From assembly GCF_039679125.1 (NCBI RefSeq), contig NZ_CP155551.1, positions 3,472,001 through 3,536,000 on the forward strand: a stretch of 64,000 nucleotides of DNA, read 5' to 3'. A model generated the notes under the pieces. It made no database searches and was not told where the DNA came from. It saw only the letters and a list, made by a program, of their open reading frames with translations. The stretch comes from Blastococcus sp. HT6-4 (GTDB taxonomy: Bacteria; Actinomycetota; Actinomycetes; Mycobacteriales; Geodermatophilaceae). The position numbers and the translations under genes were made by a program. Positions 45,840 to 54,841 of the stretch are shown in pieces (the stretch's first letter is position 1; every line of letters begins with the position of its first letter).

Positions 45840-46444
45840 GGTCCAGCGGCGCGGCCGGGGACACCGCACCCCGGCCGGCTCCCTACATCGCCCGGGGCAC
45901 CGGCTGGTGGGGGATGCTCATGACCCTCTTCGTGCTCATCTCCATGCTCGCGGCCCTGCTGTTCGCGTACTTCTACCTGCTGGCCGGGTTCGACAGCTGG
46001 CCGCCGCCGTCCTCCGAGGAGCCGGCCCTGGGGCTGACCTCGATCGCCTCGGGGCTGCTCGTGCTCAGCGTCGTGCCCGTGGCCGCCGCGCACCTGGCGG
46101 CCCGCGCCGGCACGGCCGGCGGGCGGTTGCCGGCCGCGCTGGCCGCCACGCTGCTGCTCGGCGGCGCCTTCCTCCTCCTCCAGTTCGCCGACTACGGGGC
46201 CAACGACATCGACCCGGCACGTGACGTCTACGGCTCGCTGTGGCTCGCCCTGGCCGGTTTCCACCACATCAACGCGGCGCTCGCCCTGGTCGGCATCGGC
46301 GTCGTGGTGCTCCGGGTCCGGACCGGACGGCTCACCCCGCGCGAGCAGGAGATGACCGTCACCGCCGCCCACTACTGGTACTTCGTCGTCGGCTCCTGGC
46401 TGGTCATCGCAGCCACGCTCTACCTCACCCCGAGGCTCTGGTGA
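45836..46444 (+). CDS. coxC: Cytochrome c oxidase subunit III
   Basis: The protein has 202 residues with five membrane helices; family motifs are GWWGMLMTLFVLISMLAAL (around 23), WLALAGFHHINAALALVGI (around 134) and TVTAAHYWYFVVGSWLV (around 176), the final helix with His-Tyr-Trp typical of subunit III. The ATG overlaps the coxA TGA (ATGA). Confidence 0.92.
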   Translation: MRSSGAAGDTAPRPAPYIARGTGWWGMLMTLFVLISMLAALLFAYFYLLAGFDSWPPPSSEEPALGLTSIASGLLVLSVVPVAAAHLAARAGTAGGRLPAALAATLLLGGAFLLLQFADYGANDIDPARDVYGSLWLALAGFHHINAALALVGIGVVVLRVRTGRLTPREQEMTVTAAHYWYFVVGSWLVIAATLYLTPRLW

Positions 46445-46908
46445 CCGCGGCCAGCCCGGAGACCAAGCGCCCCGGCATCCACCCGCTGGTCTTCTGGTTC
46501 GGGGTGGGCGGGGGCACCGCCGCGTGGATCCTGCACCTGCTCGTCGGCTACTGGACCATCGAGCTCGCCTGCCCGACCGACAGCCCCGCCCTGCCGGTGT
46601 TCCTCATGGTGATCACCGTCCTCCTGACCGTGGTCGCCGCCGCCGCGACCTACGCCTCGTGGTGGGCGCTGCGGCGGCTGCCGGAGTACGCGGAGTCCGC
46701 CGCGGTGCCGCCGCCCCCACCACCGTCGCTGCCGTGGCGGCGCCGGCGCGATCCCGAGGGCGCGCCCCCGGCCGGTGCGTGGGACCCCGTGCCGAGCCCG
46801 GCCCGCAACCGCCTCCTCGCCCTCACCGGCCTCGCCATGAACCTGCTGTCGATCGGCATGATCGCGCTCGCGGCCTTCCCCGTGCTGGCGTACGGACCGT
46901 GTTGGTGA
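46441..46908 (+). CDS. Membrane protein of the caa3 oxidase operon, 155 residues
   Basis: I do not recognise the family with confidence. It has three hydrophobic helices (about 15-38, 48-72 and 128-150) and a proline/arginine-rich loop between the second and third. Cysteines at ELACPTD and at the C-terminal GPCW are notable. GTGA overlaps place it between coxC and a cytochrome c, so it may be an oxidase accessory or assembly subunit. Confidence 0.75.
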   Translation: MTAASPETKRPGIHPLVFWFGVGGGTAAWILHLLVGYWTIELACPTDSPALPVFLMVITVLLTVVAAAATYASWWALRRLPEYAESAAVPPPPPPSLPWRRRRDPEGAPPAGAWDPVPSPARNRLLALTGLAMNLLSIGMIALAAFPVLAYGPCW

Positions 46909-47288
46909 GCGGCCACCGGGTGCCCGGCGCGCGGCTGGGGGCGATCGTGGCGGCCATCGCCGCGCTGAGCGCGTGCACGGTCAGCCCGACCGGCGACCCG
47001 GACGGGTCGGTGGAGGCCGGCCGCGTGCTGCTGCGCGAGTACGGCTGCGTGGCCTGCCACCAGGTGCCCGGTGTCCCGGGCCCGCAGGGGCAGGTGGGCC
47101 CCCCGCTGGGCTCGATCGCGGAACGGCGGACCGTCGCCGGCACCCTGCCGAACACACCGGAGAACCTCCGGTCCTGGATCCAGGACCCGCAGGAGATCAA
47201 CCCCGGCAGCCTCATGCCCGACGTCGGCGTCACCGACGAGGACGTCGACGCCATCGTCGCCTACCTGTACTCGCTGGAGTCCCCGTGA
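46905..47288 (+). CDS. Monoheme cytochrome c lipoprotein
   Basis: The 127-residue protein starts with a hydrophobic signal ending in a lipobox-like LSAC (around 24), then a class I cytochrome c domain with CVACH (around 49-53) and probable axial Met in PGSLMPDVG (around 107). The GTG start 46905 overlaps the preceding stop. Placed between oxidase and bc genes, it could shuttle electrons from the bc complex to the caa3 oxidase. The NTPENLRSWIQDP segment is shared with the coxB cytochrome domain. Confidence 0.85.
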   Translation: MSGHRVPGARLGAIVAAIAALSACTVSPTGDPDGSVEAGRVLLREYGCVACHQVPGVPGPQGQVGPPLGSIAERRTVAGTLPNTPENLRSWIQDPQEINPGSLMPDVGVTDEDVDAIVAYLYSLESP

Positions 47289-48157
47289 GCGCCCGCCGCC
47301 CGACACCGTCGCCGGCCACCCCGACCGCCGCCCGCGCACGCTCCCGGCTGTCGCGGTGGGTGCTGGTGTCGGCCCTGGTCCTGGCTTGCGCGGGGCTCAC
47401 CCTGGTGACCGCCCCGGTCGAGGCCGCGCCCGCGCCCGAGCAGCCGGCGGAGAGCGTCACGGCCGGTGCGGCGGCCTACCAGCGCTTCTGCGGGGTGTGC
47501 CACAACAACGACGGCAGCGGCATCCCGGGGACCGGCGTCGAAGCCGGACCCGATCTGCGCGGGCTGCCCGTCGCCTACGTCGACCTGGTCATCCGGACCG
47601 CCCGGATGCCGATCGTGCACCGGCCGGTCGGCGCCGTGGAGGAGGAGCTCACCGACGCCCAGCGGGTCGCGGTGGTCGACTGGATGACCGACGCGTTCGA
47701 GCTGGAGGGCGGGATCCCGGAGGTGGCGGCCGGCGACCCAGGGCGCGGGCAGCCCCTCTGGCTCACCAACTGCGCGCCCTGCCACAGCGCCGCGGGCAAC
47801 GGGGGCATCTCGGCCGACGGGACGATCGCCCCGGAGGTCACCGACGTCGACGCCACCGGGATCGTGGAGGCGCTGCGGGTCGGCCCGTTCGAGATGCCGC
47901 GCTTCGGCGACGAGGTGCTCAGCGAGCAGGACGCCGCCGACATCGCCGCCTACGTGCAGGAGTTGTCGGACGCCGAGACCACGCCGCTGGGCCTGTCCGA
48001 CATCGGCCGGGTCTACGGCGGCGCCTTCACCGGGCTCCTGGCCCTGGCCATGGTCGGCGCGCTGCTGGTCGTCGCCCGCAACGGCCGGCGACCGGCCGTG
48101 GGCCCCGAGGAGGCGCAGGCGGGGGAGACGGAGGAGACGGAGGACACGCGGCAGTGA
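47285..48157 (+). CDS. qcrC: Diheme cytochrome c subunit of a bc complex
   Basis: The protein has 290 residues: N-terminal signal anchor (about 22-42), two heme motifs CGVCH (around 65) and CAPCH (around 160), axial Met candidates in PMPRFGDEVL-like and ARMPIVH segments, and a C-terminal membrane helix (about 247-266), as in actinobacterial QcrC. GTGA overlaps connect it to the monoheme cytochrome and to the Rieske gene. Confidence 0.88.
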   Translation: MSARRPTPSPATPTAARARSRLSRWVLVSALVLACAGLTLVTAPVEAAPAPEQPAESVTAGAAAYQRFCGVCHNNDGSGIPGTGVEAGPDLRGLPVAYVDLVIRTARMPIVHRPVGAVEEELTDAQRVAVVDWMTDAFELEGGIPEVAAGDPGRGQPLWLTNCAPCHSAAGNGGISADGTIAPEVTDVDATGIVEALRVGPFEMPRFGDEVLSEQDAADIAAYVQELSDAETTPLGLSDIGRVYGGAFTGLLALAMVGALLVVARNGRRPAVGPEEAQAGETEETEDTRQ

Positions 48158-48984
48158 CGGGAACCGATGCTCCGCCCACCACCACCCGGGACCGGCTGCG
48201 CCGGCCGGTGCCGATCGGCGTGGCTCTCGTCACCGCCGTCCTGCTCGCGGCCTTCGTCGTGGGGCTCGTCCTGGGCTGGCCGACCGGGGCGCTGGGCCTG
48301 GCGCTGACCGGCGCCCTGCTGGGCGCGGCGTTCCTCGCCGGCCGGTTTCCCGGACCCGCCGCGCAGGAACTGACCTGGCCGGACGAACGCCGTCCCGGGA
48401 CGGCCCCGGTGGTGGCCGCGGCGGGGGCGGCCGTCCGGACCCCGGTGCGCCGGCGGTGGGTCCTCGGCGGCCTCGGCGGGCTGGGCATCGGCGCCCTGAC
48501 CGGCGTCGGACTGCTCGCCTGGCTCGGCCGCGACCGCGGACCGGAGACGCCCTGGCGGCGCGGTGTCCACCTGGTGACCGCGGAGGGGCAGCGGATCCGT
48601 GCCGCGGACGTGCCGGTGGGCGGCTTCGGCACCGTGTGGCCCGAGGACGCGGTGCGCGCCGACCTGTCGGCCGTCGTGCTGATCCGCCTGGCGACCCAGG
48701 AGGCGGAGCCGCCCACGGTGCTCGACTGGGTGGTCGGCGAGCGCATCGTGGCCTACTCCAAGATCTGCACGCACGCCGGCTGCCCCGTCGGCCTCTACCA
48801 GGAGGACACCGACTCGCTGTTCTGCCCGTGCCACCAGGCCACCTTCGACGCGGCACGGGGAGCGGTGCCCACGTTCGGTCCGGCGTCGCGCCCGCTCCCC
48901 CAGCTGCCGCTGGGCGTGGACCGGGACGGCTTCCTCGTGGCGACGGGCGGGTTCCCGACGCCGGTCGGACCGGTGCGCGGATGA
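48154..48984 (+). CDS. qcrA: Rieske iron-sulfur subunit of a bc complex
   Basis: The protein has 276 residues. Two N-terminal helices (about 18-62) and a third (about 98-120) resemble the multi-spanning actinobacterial Rieske proteins. The [2Fe-2S] ligands are in CTHAGC (around 206) and CPCHQATFD (around 225). The distal region PLPQLPLGVD is typical. It overlaps qcrC by GTGA and qcrB by ATGA. Confidence 0.93.
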   Translation: MTGTDAPPTTTRDRLRRPVPIGVALVTAVLLAAFVVGLVLGWPTGALGLALTGALLGAAFLAGRFPGPAAQELTWPDERRPGTAPVVAAAGAAVRTPVRRRWVLGGLGGLGIGALTGVGLLAWLGRDRGPETPWRRGVHLVTAEGQRIRAADVPVGGFGTVWPEDAVRADLSAVVLIRLATQEAEPPTVLDWVVGERIVAYSKICTHAGCPVGLYQEDTDSLFCPCHQATFDAARGAVPTFGPASRPLPQLPLGVDRDGFLVATGGFPTPVGPVRG

Positions 48985-50255
48985 GCGTGCAGCAGAGCCC
49001 CACCCGGCCGCGGTGGCTGCGCGAGACCTTCGTCCCGACGCACTGGTCGTTCCTGCTCGGACCGGTCGCGGTGGTCTGCTTCGTGGTGCTGCTCCTGACC
49101 GGCCTGGTGCTCACCTTCTTCTACCAGCCGTCCACGGAGCTCGTGGAGTACGACGGGTCCGCGGCCCTCTACGCCGGCCGCGAGCTCCCCGCCGCCTTCT
49201 CGTCGGTGGTCACGATCAGCCACGACGTGCCCGGGGGGCTGCTGCTGCGCCGGGTCCACCGGGCGGCCAGCTACCTGTTCGTGGCCGCGCTGCTGCTGCA
49301 CGTGCTGCGCGTGCTGCTGGCCGGCGCGTTCCGGGGGCGCCGGTTCACGAACTACCTGCTCGGGCTCGTGCTGCTGGCCCTGGCCCTGGCCCTCGGCTGG
49401 ACCGGTCAGAACCTCGTCTACGACATCGTCACCGGCAGCAGCGTCCGGATCGGCTACACGATCGCGGCGAGCATCCCCTACGTGGGCGCGGAGCTCGCCG
49501 ACCTGTTGTTCGCCGGGCCCGACGTCGACGACGTCGTCGCCCGGTTGTTCTGGCTGCACGTCCTGCTCCTGCCGGTGGCCTTCGTCCTCGGCCTGGCCGC
49601 CCACCTGTGGCTGGTGGTCCGGCACCGGCACACCGTGGTCCCCCGGCGCAGGGGGGACGACGGCCGGCTGCTGGTGGCCGTGCCGAGCGGTGCGGGGCTG
49701 CGGTCGCGCGCGGGGCTGCTGGCGGGGCTCGTCTGCGCGCTCGTGGTGCTCGCCGGCACCCTGGTGCCCTTCGGCGACGTCACGCACATCGGCCCGTTCC
49801 TGCCCGGCGTCGCGGGCAACGACATGTACCCCGACTGGTACCTGTTCCCCATGGAGGGGGCGATCCTGCTGCTCCCCGCCGTCGACTTCACCGTCCTCGG
49901 CGCGACGATCACCAACCCGCTGCTCGGCGGGGTCCTGCTGCCCGTGGTCCTCGGGGCGGCGGCCCTCCTCTACCCGCTGCTCGAGCGCCTGTTCCGGCGG
50001 CGCTCGGCGGCGGACCTGGACCTCAGCGAGCACCCGTTCCGCGCTCCGGCCCGGGTCGCCTTCGTGACGCTGCTGGTGACCCTCACGGTGGTGATCTCGC
50101 TCGGCGCGGCCAGCGACGTGATCGCCGAGATCGCCGGGATGCCCGTCGCCGACGTCATCCGCATCCTCCGGGTCGCCTTCCTGGCGGCTCCGCCGGTGCT
50201 CGCCGCCGGCATGTACTGGTACGCCCGGCGGCGGTCCCGGCAGCTCCCGGCCTGA
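48981..50255 (+). CDS. qcrB: Cytochrome b subunit of a bc complex
   Basis: The 424-residue cytochrome b has heme ligands in ISHDVPGGLLLRRVHRAASY (around 76-92) and HVLLLPVAFVLGLAAHLWL (around 194-209), and the Qo-site motif PDWY (around 291). PDWY instead of PEWY is known in actinobacterial QcrB. It is shorter than the usual actinobacterial QcrB, so it may be a second type of bc complex. It is the last gene of the operon. A converging gene ends 6 nt later. Confidence 0.9.
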   Translation: MSVQQSPTRPRWLRETFVPTHWSFLLGPVAVVCFVVLLLTGLVLTFFYQPSTELVEYDGSAALYAGRELPAAFSSVVTISHDVPGGLLLRRVHRAASYLFVAALLLHVLRVLLAGAFRGRRFTNYLLGLVLLALALALGWTGQNLVYDIVTGSSVRIGYTIAASIPYVGAELADLLFAGPDVDDVVARLFWLHVLLLPVAFVLGLAAHLWLVVRHRHTVVPRRRGDDGRLLVAVPSGAGLRSRAGLLAGLVCALVVLAGTLVPFGDVTHIGPFLPGVAGNDMYPDWYLFPMEGAILLLPAVDFTVLGATITNPLLGGVLLPVVLGAAALLYPLLERLFRRRSAADLDLSEHPFRAPARVAFVTLLVTLTVVISLGAASDVIAEIAGMPVADVIRILRVAFLAAPPVLAAGMYWYARRRSRQLPA

Positions 50256-50260
50256 TCCGG

Positions 50261-51370
50261 TCAGCCGACCCGGAGCGCCTCGACGTCGGCCTCGCGCAGC
50301 GTGAGACCGAGCCCCGGAGCGGTCGGATCGGGGCGGACCCGCCCCCGGTGCGGCTCGGGCGCACCGTCGAAGAGCCGGGTCTCGAAGCGCTCGTGGTCGT
50401 GGAACCACTCGAGGTGGCGCAGGTTCGGCGTGGCGAGGCCCAGGTGGGCGTGCAGGGCGGGCACGCAGTGCGCGGAGACCTCCAGCCCGTGACCGGCGGC
50501 GACCGCGGCCGCGCGCAGCCACTCCGTCACCCCGCCGCAGCGGCTGGCGTCGATCTGCAGGCAGTCCACGGCCCCGGTGCCGCAGAGCGCGGCGAAGTCC
50601 TCGATCCGGGCGCCGTACTCCCCCGCGGTCACGTCGCAGTCCAGGCTCCGGCGCACGAGCCGCAGTCCGGCGAGGTCGTCGGAGGAGACCGGCTCCTCGA
50701 ACCACACGATGCCGAGGTCGTCGAGCTGCCGGCCCACCCGGACCGCCTGCTTCGCGGTGTACCCGCCGTTGGCGTCGACCAGCAGCGCCACCTCGTCCCC
50801 GACGACCTCCCGGGCCAGCCGGGTGCGCGCCAGGTCGCGGGCCACGGCGCCGCCCCAGGACTCCCCGATCTTGATCTTCACCTGGTCGAAGCCGCGGTCC
50901 AGCCACCCCGCCAGCTGCTCCCGGGTGGCGGCGTCGTCGTAGCTGGTGAACCCGCCGCTGGCGTAGACGGCCGAGTCCTGCCGCACCGCCCCGAGCAGGA
51001 CCGCCAGCGGCACGTCGAGCAGCCGCGCCTTCAGGTCCCACAGCGCGACGTCGACCGCGGAGATCGCCATGGCGACGACGCCGCGCACCCCGGCGTTGCG
51101 GGCGGCCCGCGCCATGGCGTGCGTGGCGTCCTGCGGGTGCAGCGCCGACCGGCCCTCCACCACGCCGGTGAGCAGCCCCCGGACGGCGGCCGCGGTCATC
51201 GGGTCGGCGTAGGTCCAGCCGGTCCCGGTCCGGTCCCCCGCGCGGGCCCGCACCACGATCGCCGTCGTCGCGTCCCACTGCAGCGTGCCGTCGGCCTCGG
51301 GGCGGTCGGTCGGCAACCGGTAGACGGCGACGTCGAGGCCCTCCACCGGGACGTCCGGCAGCGCCGTCAC
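50261..51370 (-). CDS. Enolase-superfamily (mandelate racemase/muconate lactonizing-like) enzyme
   Basis: The 369-residue enzyme has the superfamily KxK motif (QVKIKIGE, around 165), metal ligands in LLVDANGGY (Asp around 194), FEEPVS (Glu around 220) and TAGEYG (Glu around 245), followed by DASRCGG and a histidine in EVSAHCVP (around 297), which fits the mandelate-racemase/sugar-acid dehydratase subgroup. The substrate is unknown. The GTG at 51370 overlaps the stop of the repeat-containing membrane protein (GTGA). Confidence 0.87.
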   Translation of the reverse strand: MTALPDVPVEGLDVAVYRLPTDRPEADGTLQWDATTAIVVRARAGDRTGTGWTYADPMTAAAVRGLLTGVVEGRSALHPQDATHAMARAARNAGVRGVVAMAISAVDVALWDLKARLLDVPLAVLLGAVRQDSAVYASGGFTSYDDAATREQLAGWLDRGFDQVKIKIGESWGGAVARDLARTRLAREVVGDEVALLVDANGGYTAKQAVRVGRQLDDLGIVWFEEPVSSDDLAGLRLVRRSLDCDVTAGEYGARIEDFAALCGTGAVDCLQIDASRCGGVTEWLRAAAVAAGHGLEVSAHCVPALHAHLGLATPNLRHLEWFHDHERFETRLFDGAPEPHRGRVRPDPTAPGLGLTLREADVEALRVG

Positions 51371-51690
51371 ACCAGCAACCCGATCAGCAGCCAGACGAGC
51401 GCCACGACGGCCACCACCCAGAGGACGTCGGCCAGCACCCCCCAGCCCCGCGCCTCTTCGGCCGCCACCGGGTCGAGCGCCGGGTCGGCCGCCGGATCGA
51501 CGACCGGATCGACCGCCGGGTCCACGGCCGGGTCGGCCGCCGGGTCGGCCGCCGGGTCCGCCGCCACGGTCCGGCGGCTCCCGTAGTACGAGGGGTAGGG
51601 CGGGCCCCAGTCGCGGTAGCCCCAGCCGTAGCCGAGGGGCAGCAGCAGGAGCAGGAAGACGAAGAGCAGCCACCACCAGAACCAGAGCAC
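51367..51690 (-). CDS. Two-helix membrane protein with DPAA tandem repeats
   Basis: The 107-residue protein starts with a very hydrophobic tryptophan-rich helix (WFWWWLLFVFLLLLLPL), then an aromatic GYGWGYRDWGPPYPSYYG stretch, about nine copies of a DPxx tetrad (residues 44-76), and a C-terminal helix (about 86-106). No family recognised. GTG 51690 follows GAGAGGAGA. The repeat is encoded by imperfect 12-nt units and could vary in number between strains. It is translationally coupled to the enolase-like gene. Confidence 0.75.
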   Translation of the reverse strand: MLWFWWWLLFVFLLLLLPLGYGWGYRDWGPPYPSYYGSRRTVAADPAADPAADPAVDPAVDPVVDPAADPALDPVAAEEARGWGVLADVLWVVAVVALVWLLIGLLV

Positions 51691-51730
51691 CGCGATCTCC
51701 TCTCTCGGAAGGTGTGTCGCCGTCGGCCGG

Positions 51731-54700
51731 TCAGCCGGCGGAGCGGCCGGCGAGTGCGCGTCGCACGGCGGTGACCGCGCCGGTCACCACGGCGCCGGTG
51801 GCGCAGGCGGCCGTCGCCAGCGCCACCGCCTGCGCCGTCCGGCCAGGTGGGCGCGGAGCCGGTGCCAGCACCCGCTCCGGGTTGTCCCCGAGCTGCGCAC
51901 CGGTCACCAGACCGGCGAGCGCCTCGGCCAGGTGGACGCCCCGACGGCCGGTGCCGGCCTGCTCGACCTGGGTGCGGCAGCTGAAACCGTCGGCCAGCAC
52001 CACCGTCTGCGCGTCGCCTTCGCGCACCGCCGGCAGCAGAGCCTGCTCGGCGCAGGCCATCGACACGTCGTAGTGACCGCGTTCGAAGCCGAAGTTCCCG
52101 GCCAGCCCGCAGCAGCCCGAGTTCAGCACGTCGGCGTCGAACCCGGCCTTCCGCATCAGCTCGCGATCCTGGTCGAAGCCCATGATCGAGTGGTGGTGGC
52201 AGTGGGTCTGGACCATGGCCGCGCGGTCCGCCGGGGGCGGCGCCCAGTCCGGTGCGCGCTCGCCCAGCAGCTCGGCGAGGGTCCGCGTCCGGTCCGCGAG
52301 CAGCCGGACGTCCGCGTCGTCCGGGAGCAGCTCCGGCGCGTCGGACCGGAAGACCGCCGTGCAGCTGGGCTCCAGCCCCACCACCGGCATCCCCTCGCGC
52401 AGCGCCGGCGCCAGGGCACCCGCCGTCCGGCGGAGGACGCGGGAGGCCGTCGCGAGCTGGCCCGTGGAGATCCAGGTCAGCCCGCAGCACAGCTCCTGGT
52501 CCGGGATCCGCACGGTGAAGCCGGCGTCCTCCAGCACCGTCACCGCCGCCTCGCCGATGTGCGGCTGGAAGAACTCGGTGAAGGTGTCGGGCCAGAGCAG
52601 CACCTCGCCGCGCTCCCCCGTCCCGCGGGGTCCCCGCTCCCGGTACCAGGAGGTGAAGCGCTGCGGGGCGAACAGCGGCAGGTCGCGCTCCGGGGTCACC
52701 CCGCCGACCGCCTTGGCCACCGTGCGGAGCCCCGGCGCCTGGGTCAGCACGTTGACCACCCGCGGCGCCAGCGCGCCGACGCGGGCGACCAGCGGCAGCC
52801 AGCCCAGGGTGTAGTGGGTCCGCGGGCGCACCCGGCCCGCGTAGTGGTGCGACAGGAACTCCGCCTTGTACGTCGCCATGTCGACGTCGACCGGGCAGTC
52901 GCTCCGGCAGCCCTTGCAGGCCAGGCACAGGTCGAGCGCGTCGCGGACGGCGGTCGAGCGCCAGCGGTCCCGGATGACGTCACCGCGCAGCATCTCGAAC
53001 AGCAGGCGCGCGCGCCCGCGGGTGGAGTGCTTCTCGTCGCCCGTGGCCTGGTAGCTGGGGCACATCACCGCGCCGGGGGATGCCTCCAGCGACGCGCGGC
53101 ACTTGCCGACGCCGACGCAGCGCGCCGCGGCGTGGGCGAAGGACCCCTCGTCCTCCGGGTAGGCGAAGGTGGCCTCGGGCTCCCACGCCGGGTAGTCCGC
53201 GGTGAGCCGGACGTGCTCGTCCAGCGCGTAGGGCGCGACGACCTTCCCCGGGTTCATCCGGTCCTCGGAGTCCAGCAGCGCCTTCATCCGGCCGAACGCC
53301 TCGATCAGCTCCGGCTCGAACATGCGCGGCAGCAGTTCGCCCCGCACCTGGCCGTCGCCGTGCTCGCCGGACATCGACCCGCCGTACCGCGTGACCAGTT
53401 CGGTGGCGTCCTCCAGGAACGACCGGTACGTCCCCTCTCCGCCGGGTGCGCCGAGCGGGAACGGGATGCGCAGGTGCACGCACCCGTGGCCGAAGTGGCC
53501 GTAGAGGGATGAGGGGGTGAGGCCGTGCCGGCCGAGCAGCTCCCGGAGGTCGGCGAGGTAGTCGCCCAGCTGCTCGGGCGCGACGGCGGAGTCCTCCCAG
53601 CCCGGCCAGGTGTCCGGGGCGTCGGGCGGGTGGGCGGTGGCGCCCAGTCCGGACTCGCGGAAGGACCACATGTCCGCCTGGTCGGTCGGATCGCTGAGCA
53701 CCAGGACGTCGGGCGGCTCCGGCGCGGACCGGAGGTCCTCGACCAGCCGGTCCATCCGCTCGTCCAGCTCGTCCTCGTCCCCCGCCAGCTCGACCAGCAG
53801 CCAGCCGTGACCCTCCGGCAGCTTCTCCAGCGCCCGCGGGTTCATGCCGAGCTCGTCCTGGTTGCGGCGCAGCACCTCGTCGACGCCCTCGAGCCGGTGC
53901 GGCCGGTGCGGGAGCACCCGGGCGACCTCCCGGCCGGCGGCGACGACGTCGGGATAGCCGAGCACCGCCAGCCGCCGGGCCTGCGGCAGCTCGGAGAGCT
54001 GCAGCTCCGCACGCAGCACGGTCACCAGCGTGCCCTCGCTGCCCACCAGCGCGCGGGCCACGTCGAAGCCGTTCTCGGGCAGCAGCGCGTCGAGGTTGTA
54101 GCCGGACACGCGACGGGGGATCCGGGGGAAGCCGGTCCGGATGGCCCCCAGGTAGTGGTCCCGCAGCTCGCGCAGCCCGCGGTGGACCTCCGCCCGGCGG
54201 CCACCCGCCGTCACGATCCCGGCGTACTCCTCGTCGGTGGTCGGGCCGACCCACATCCGGGTGCCGTCGGCCAGCAGGACCTCCAGGCGGGACACCTTGT
54301 CCACCGCCTTGCCGTACACCTGCGCCGAGGAGCCGCACGCGTTGTTGCCGAGCATGCCTCCGACGGTGCAGGTCCAGTGGGTCGCCGGCTGCGGCCCCCA
54401 GGTGAGCCCGTGCTCGGCGAGCCGCGCGTCGAGGTGGTCGAGCACCATGCCCGGCTCCACGACGCAGGTCCGCCGGTCGGTGTCGACCGACACGAGGCGA
54501 TTGCAGTACCGGCTCCAGTCGAGGACGACGGCGGCGTTGGTCGTCTGGCCGGCCAGGCTGGTGCCCCCGCCCCGCGACAGGAGCGGCACGCCGTGCTCGC
54601 GGCAGACCGCGGCCGCCTCAACGGCGGCCTCCACCGTGCGCGGCTCCACCACGCCCAGGGGCGGGATCCGGTAGTTCGACGCATCGGTGGAGTACGCGCC

Positions 54701-54838
54701 ACGGGTGCCGGTGTCGAAGCGGACGCCGCCGTCGACCCGGCGGCGCAGGTCCGCCTCCAGGCCCGCGACGTCGACCCGGTCGGGCCCGGCCGGGTCCGGC
54801 GGCCTGCTGGTGGGCGGGGGGAGGTCGGTGACCGCCAT
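51731..54838 (-). CDS. FAD-linked oxidase fused to Fe-S/CCG domains (D-lactate dehydrogenase/YdiJ-like)
   Basis: This 1035-residue fusion has an FAD-binding PCMH domain (about 45-270: LLSRGGGTSLAGQTT and GGMLGNNACGSSA), an FAD-oxidase C-terminal domain (about 280-540, SGEHGDGQVRGELL), a ferredoxin-like part (CVGVGKC and MCPSYQATGDE, then CLACKGCRSDCPVD around 655-668), and CCG domains (QELCCGLTW; NSGCCGLAGNFG). A final hydrophobic helix may anchor it. Such proteins oxidise D-2-hydroxy acids, probably D-lactate, to the quinone pool. It lies 3 nt after the pyruvate-oxidase-like gene, suggesting lactate-to-pyruvate-to-acetate flow. Confidence 0.85.
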   Translation of the reverse strand: MAVTDLPPPTSRPPDPAGPDRVDVAGLEADLRRRVDGGVRFDTGTRGAYSTDASNYRIPPLGVVEPRTVEAAVEAAAVCREHGVPLLSRGGGTSLAGQTTNAAVVLDWSRYCNRLVSVDTDRRTCVVEPGMVLDHLDARLAEHGLTWGPQPATHWTCTVGGMLGNNACGSSAQVYGKAVDKVSRLEVLLADGTRMWVGPTTDEEYAGIVTAGGRRAEVHRGLRELRDHYLGAIRTGFPRIPRRVSGYNLDALLPENGFDVARALVGSEGTLVTVLRAELQLSELPQARRLAVLGYPDVVAAGREVARVLPHRPHRLEGVDEVLRRNQDELGMNPRALEKLPEGHGWLLVELAGDEDELDERMDRLVEDLRSAPEPPDVLVLSDPTDQADMWSFRESGLGATAHPPDAPDTWPGWEDSAVAPEQLGDYLADLRELLGRHGLTPSSLYGHFGHGCVHLRIPFPLGAPGGEGTYRSFLEDATELVTRYGGSMSGEHGDGQVRGELLPRMFEPELIEAFGRMKALLDSEDRMNPGKVVAPYALDEHVRLTADYPAWEPEATFAYPEDEGSFAHAAARCVGVGKCRASLEASPGAVMCPSYQATGDEKHSTRGRARLLFEMLRGDVIRDRWRSTAVRDALDLCLACKGCRSDCPVDVDMATYKAEFLSHHYAGRVRPRTHYTLGWLPLVARVGALAPRVVNVLTQAPGLRTVAKAVGGVTPERDLPLFAPQRFTSWYRERGPRGTGERGEVLLWPDTFTEFFQPHIGEAAVTVLEDAGFTVRIPDQELCCGLTWISTGQLATASRVLRRTAGALAPALREGMPVVGLEPSCTAVFRSDAPELLPDDADVRLLADRTRTLAELLGERAPDWAPPPADRAAMVQTHCHHHSIMGFDQDRELMRKAGFDADVLNSGCCGLAGNFGFERGHYDVSMACAEQALLPAVREGDAQTVVLADGFSCRTQVEQAGTGRRGVHLAEALAGLVTGAQLGDNPERVLAPAPRPPGRTAQAVALATAACATGAVVTGAVTAVRRALAGRSAG

Positions 54839-54841
54839 CGG

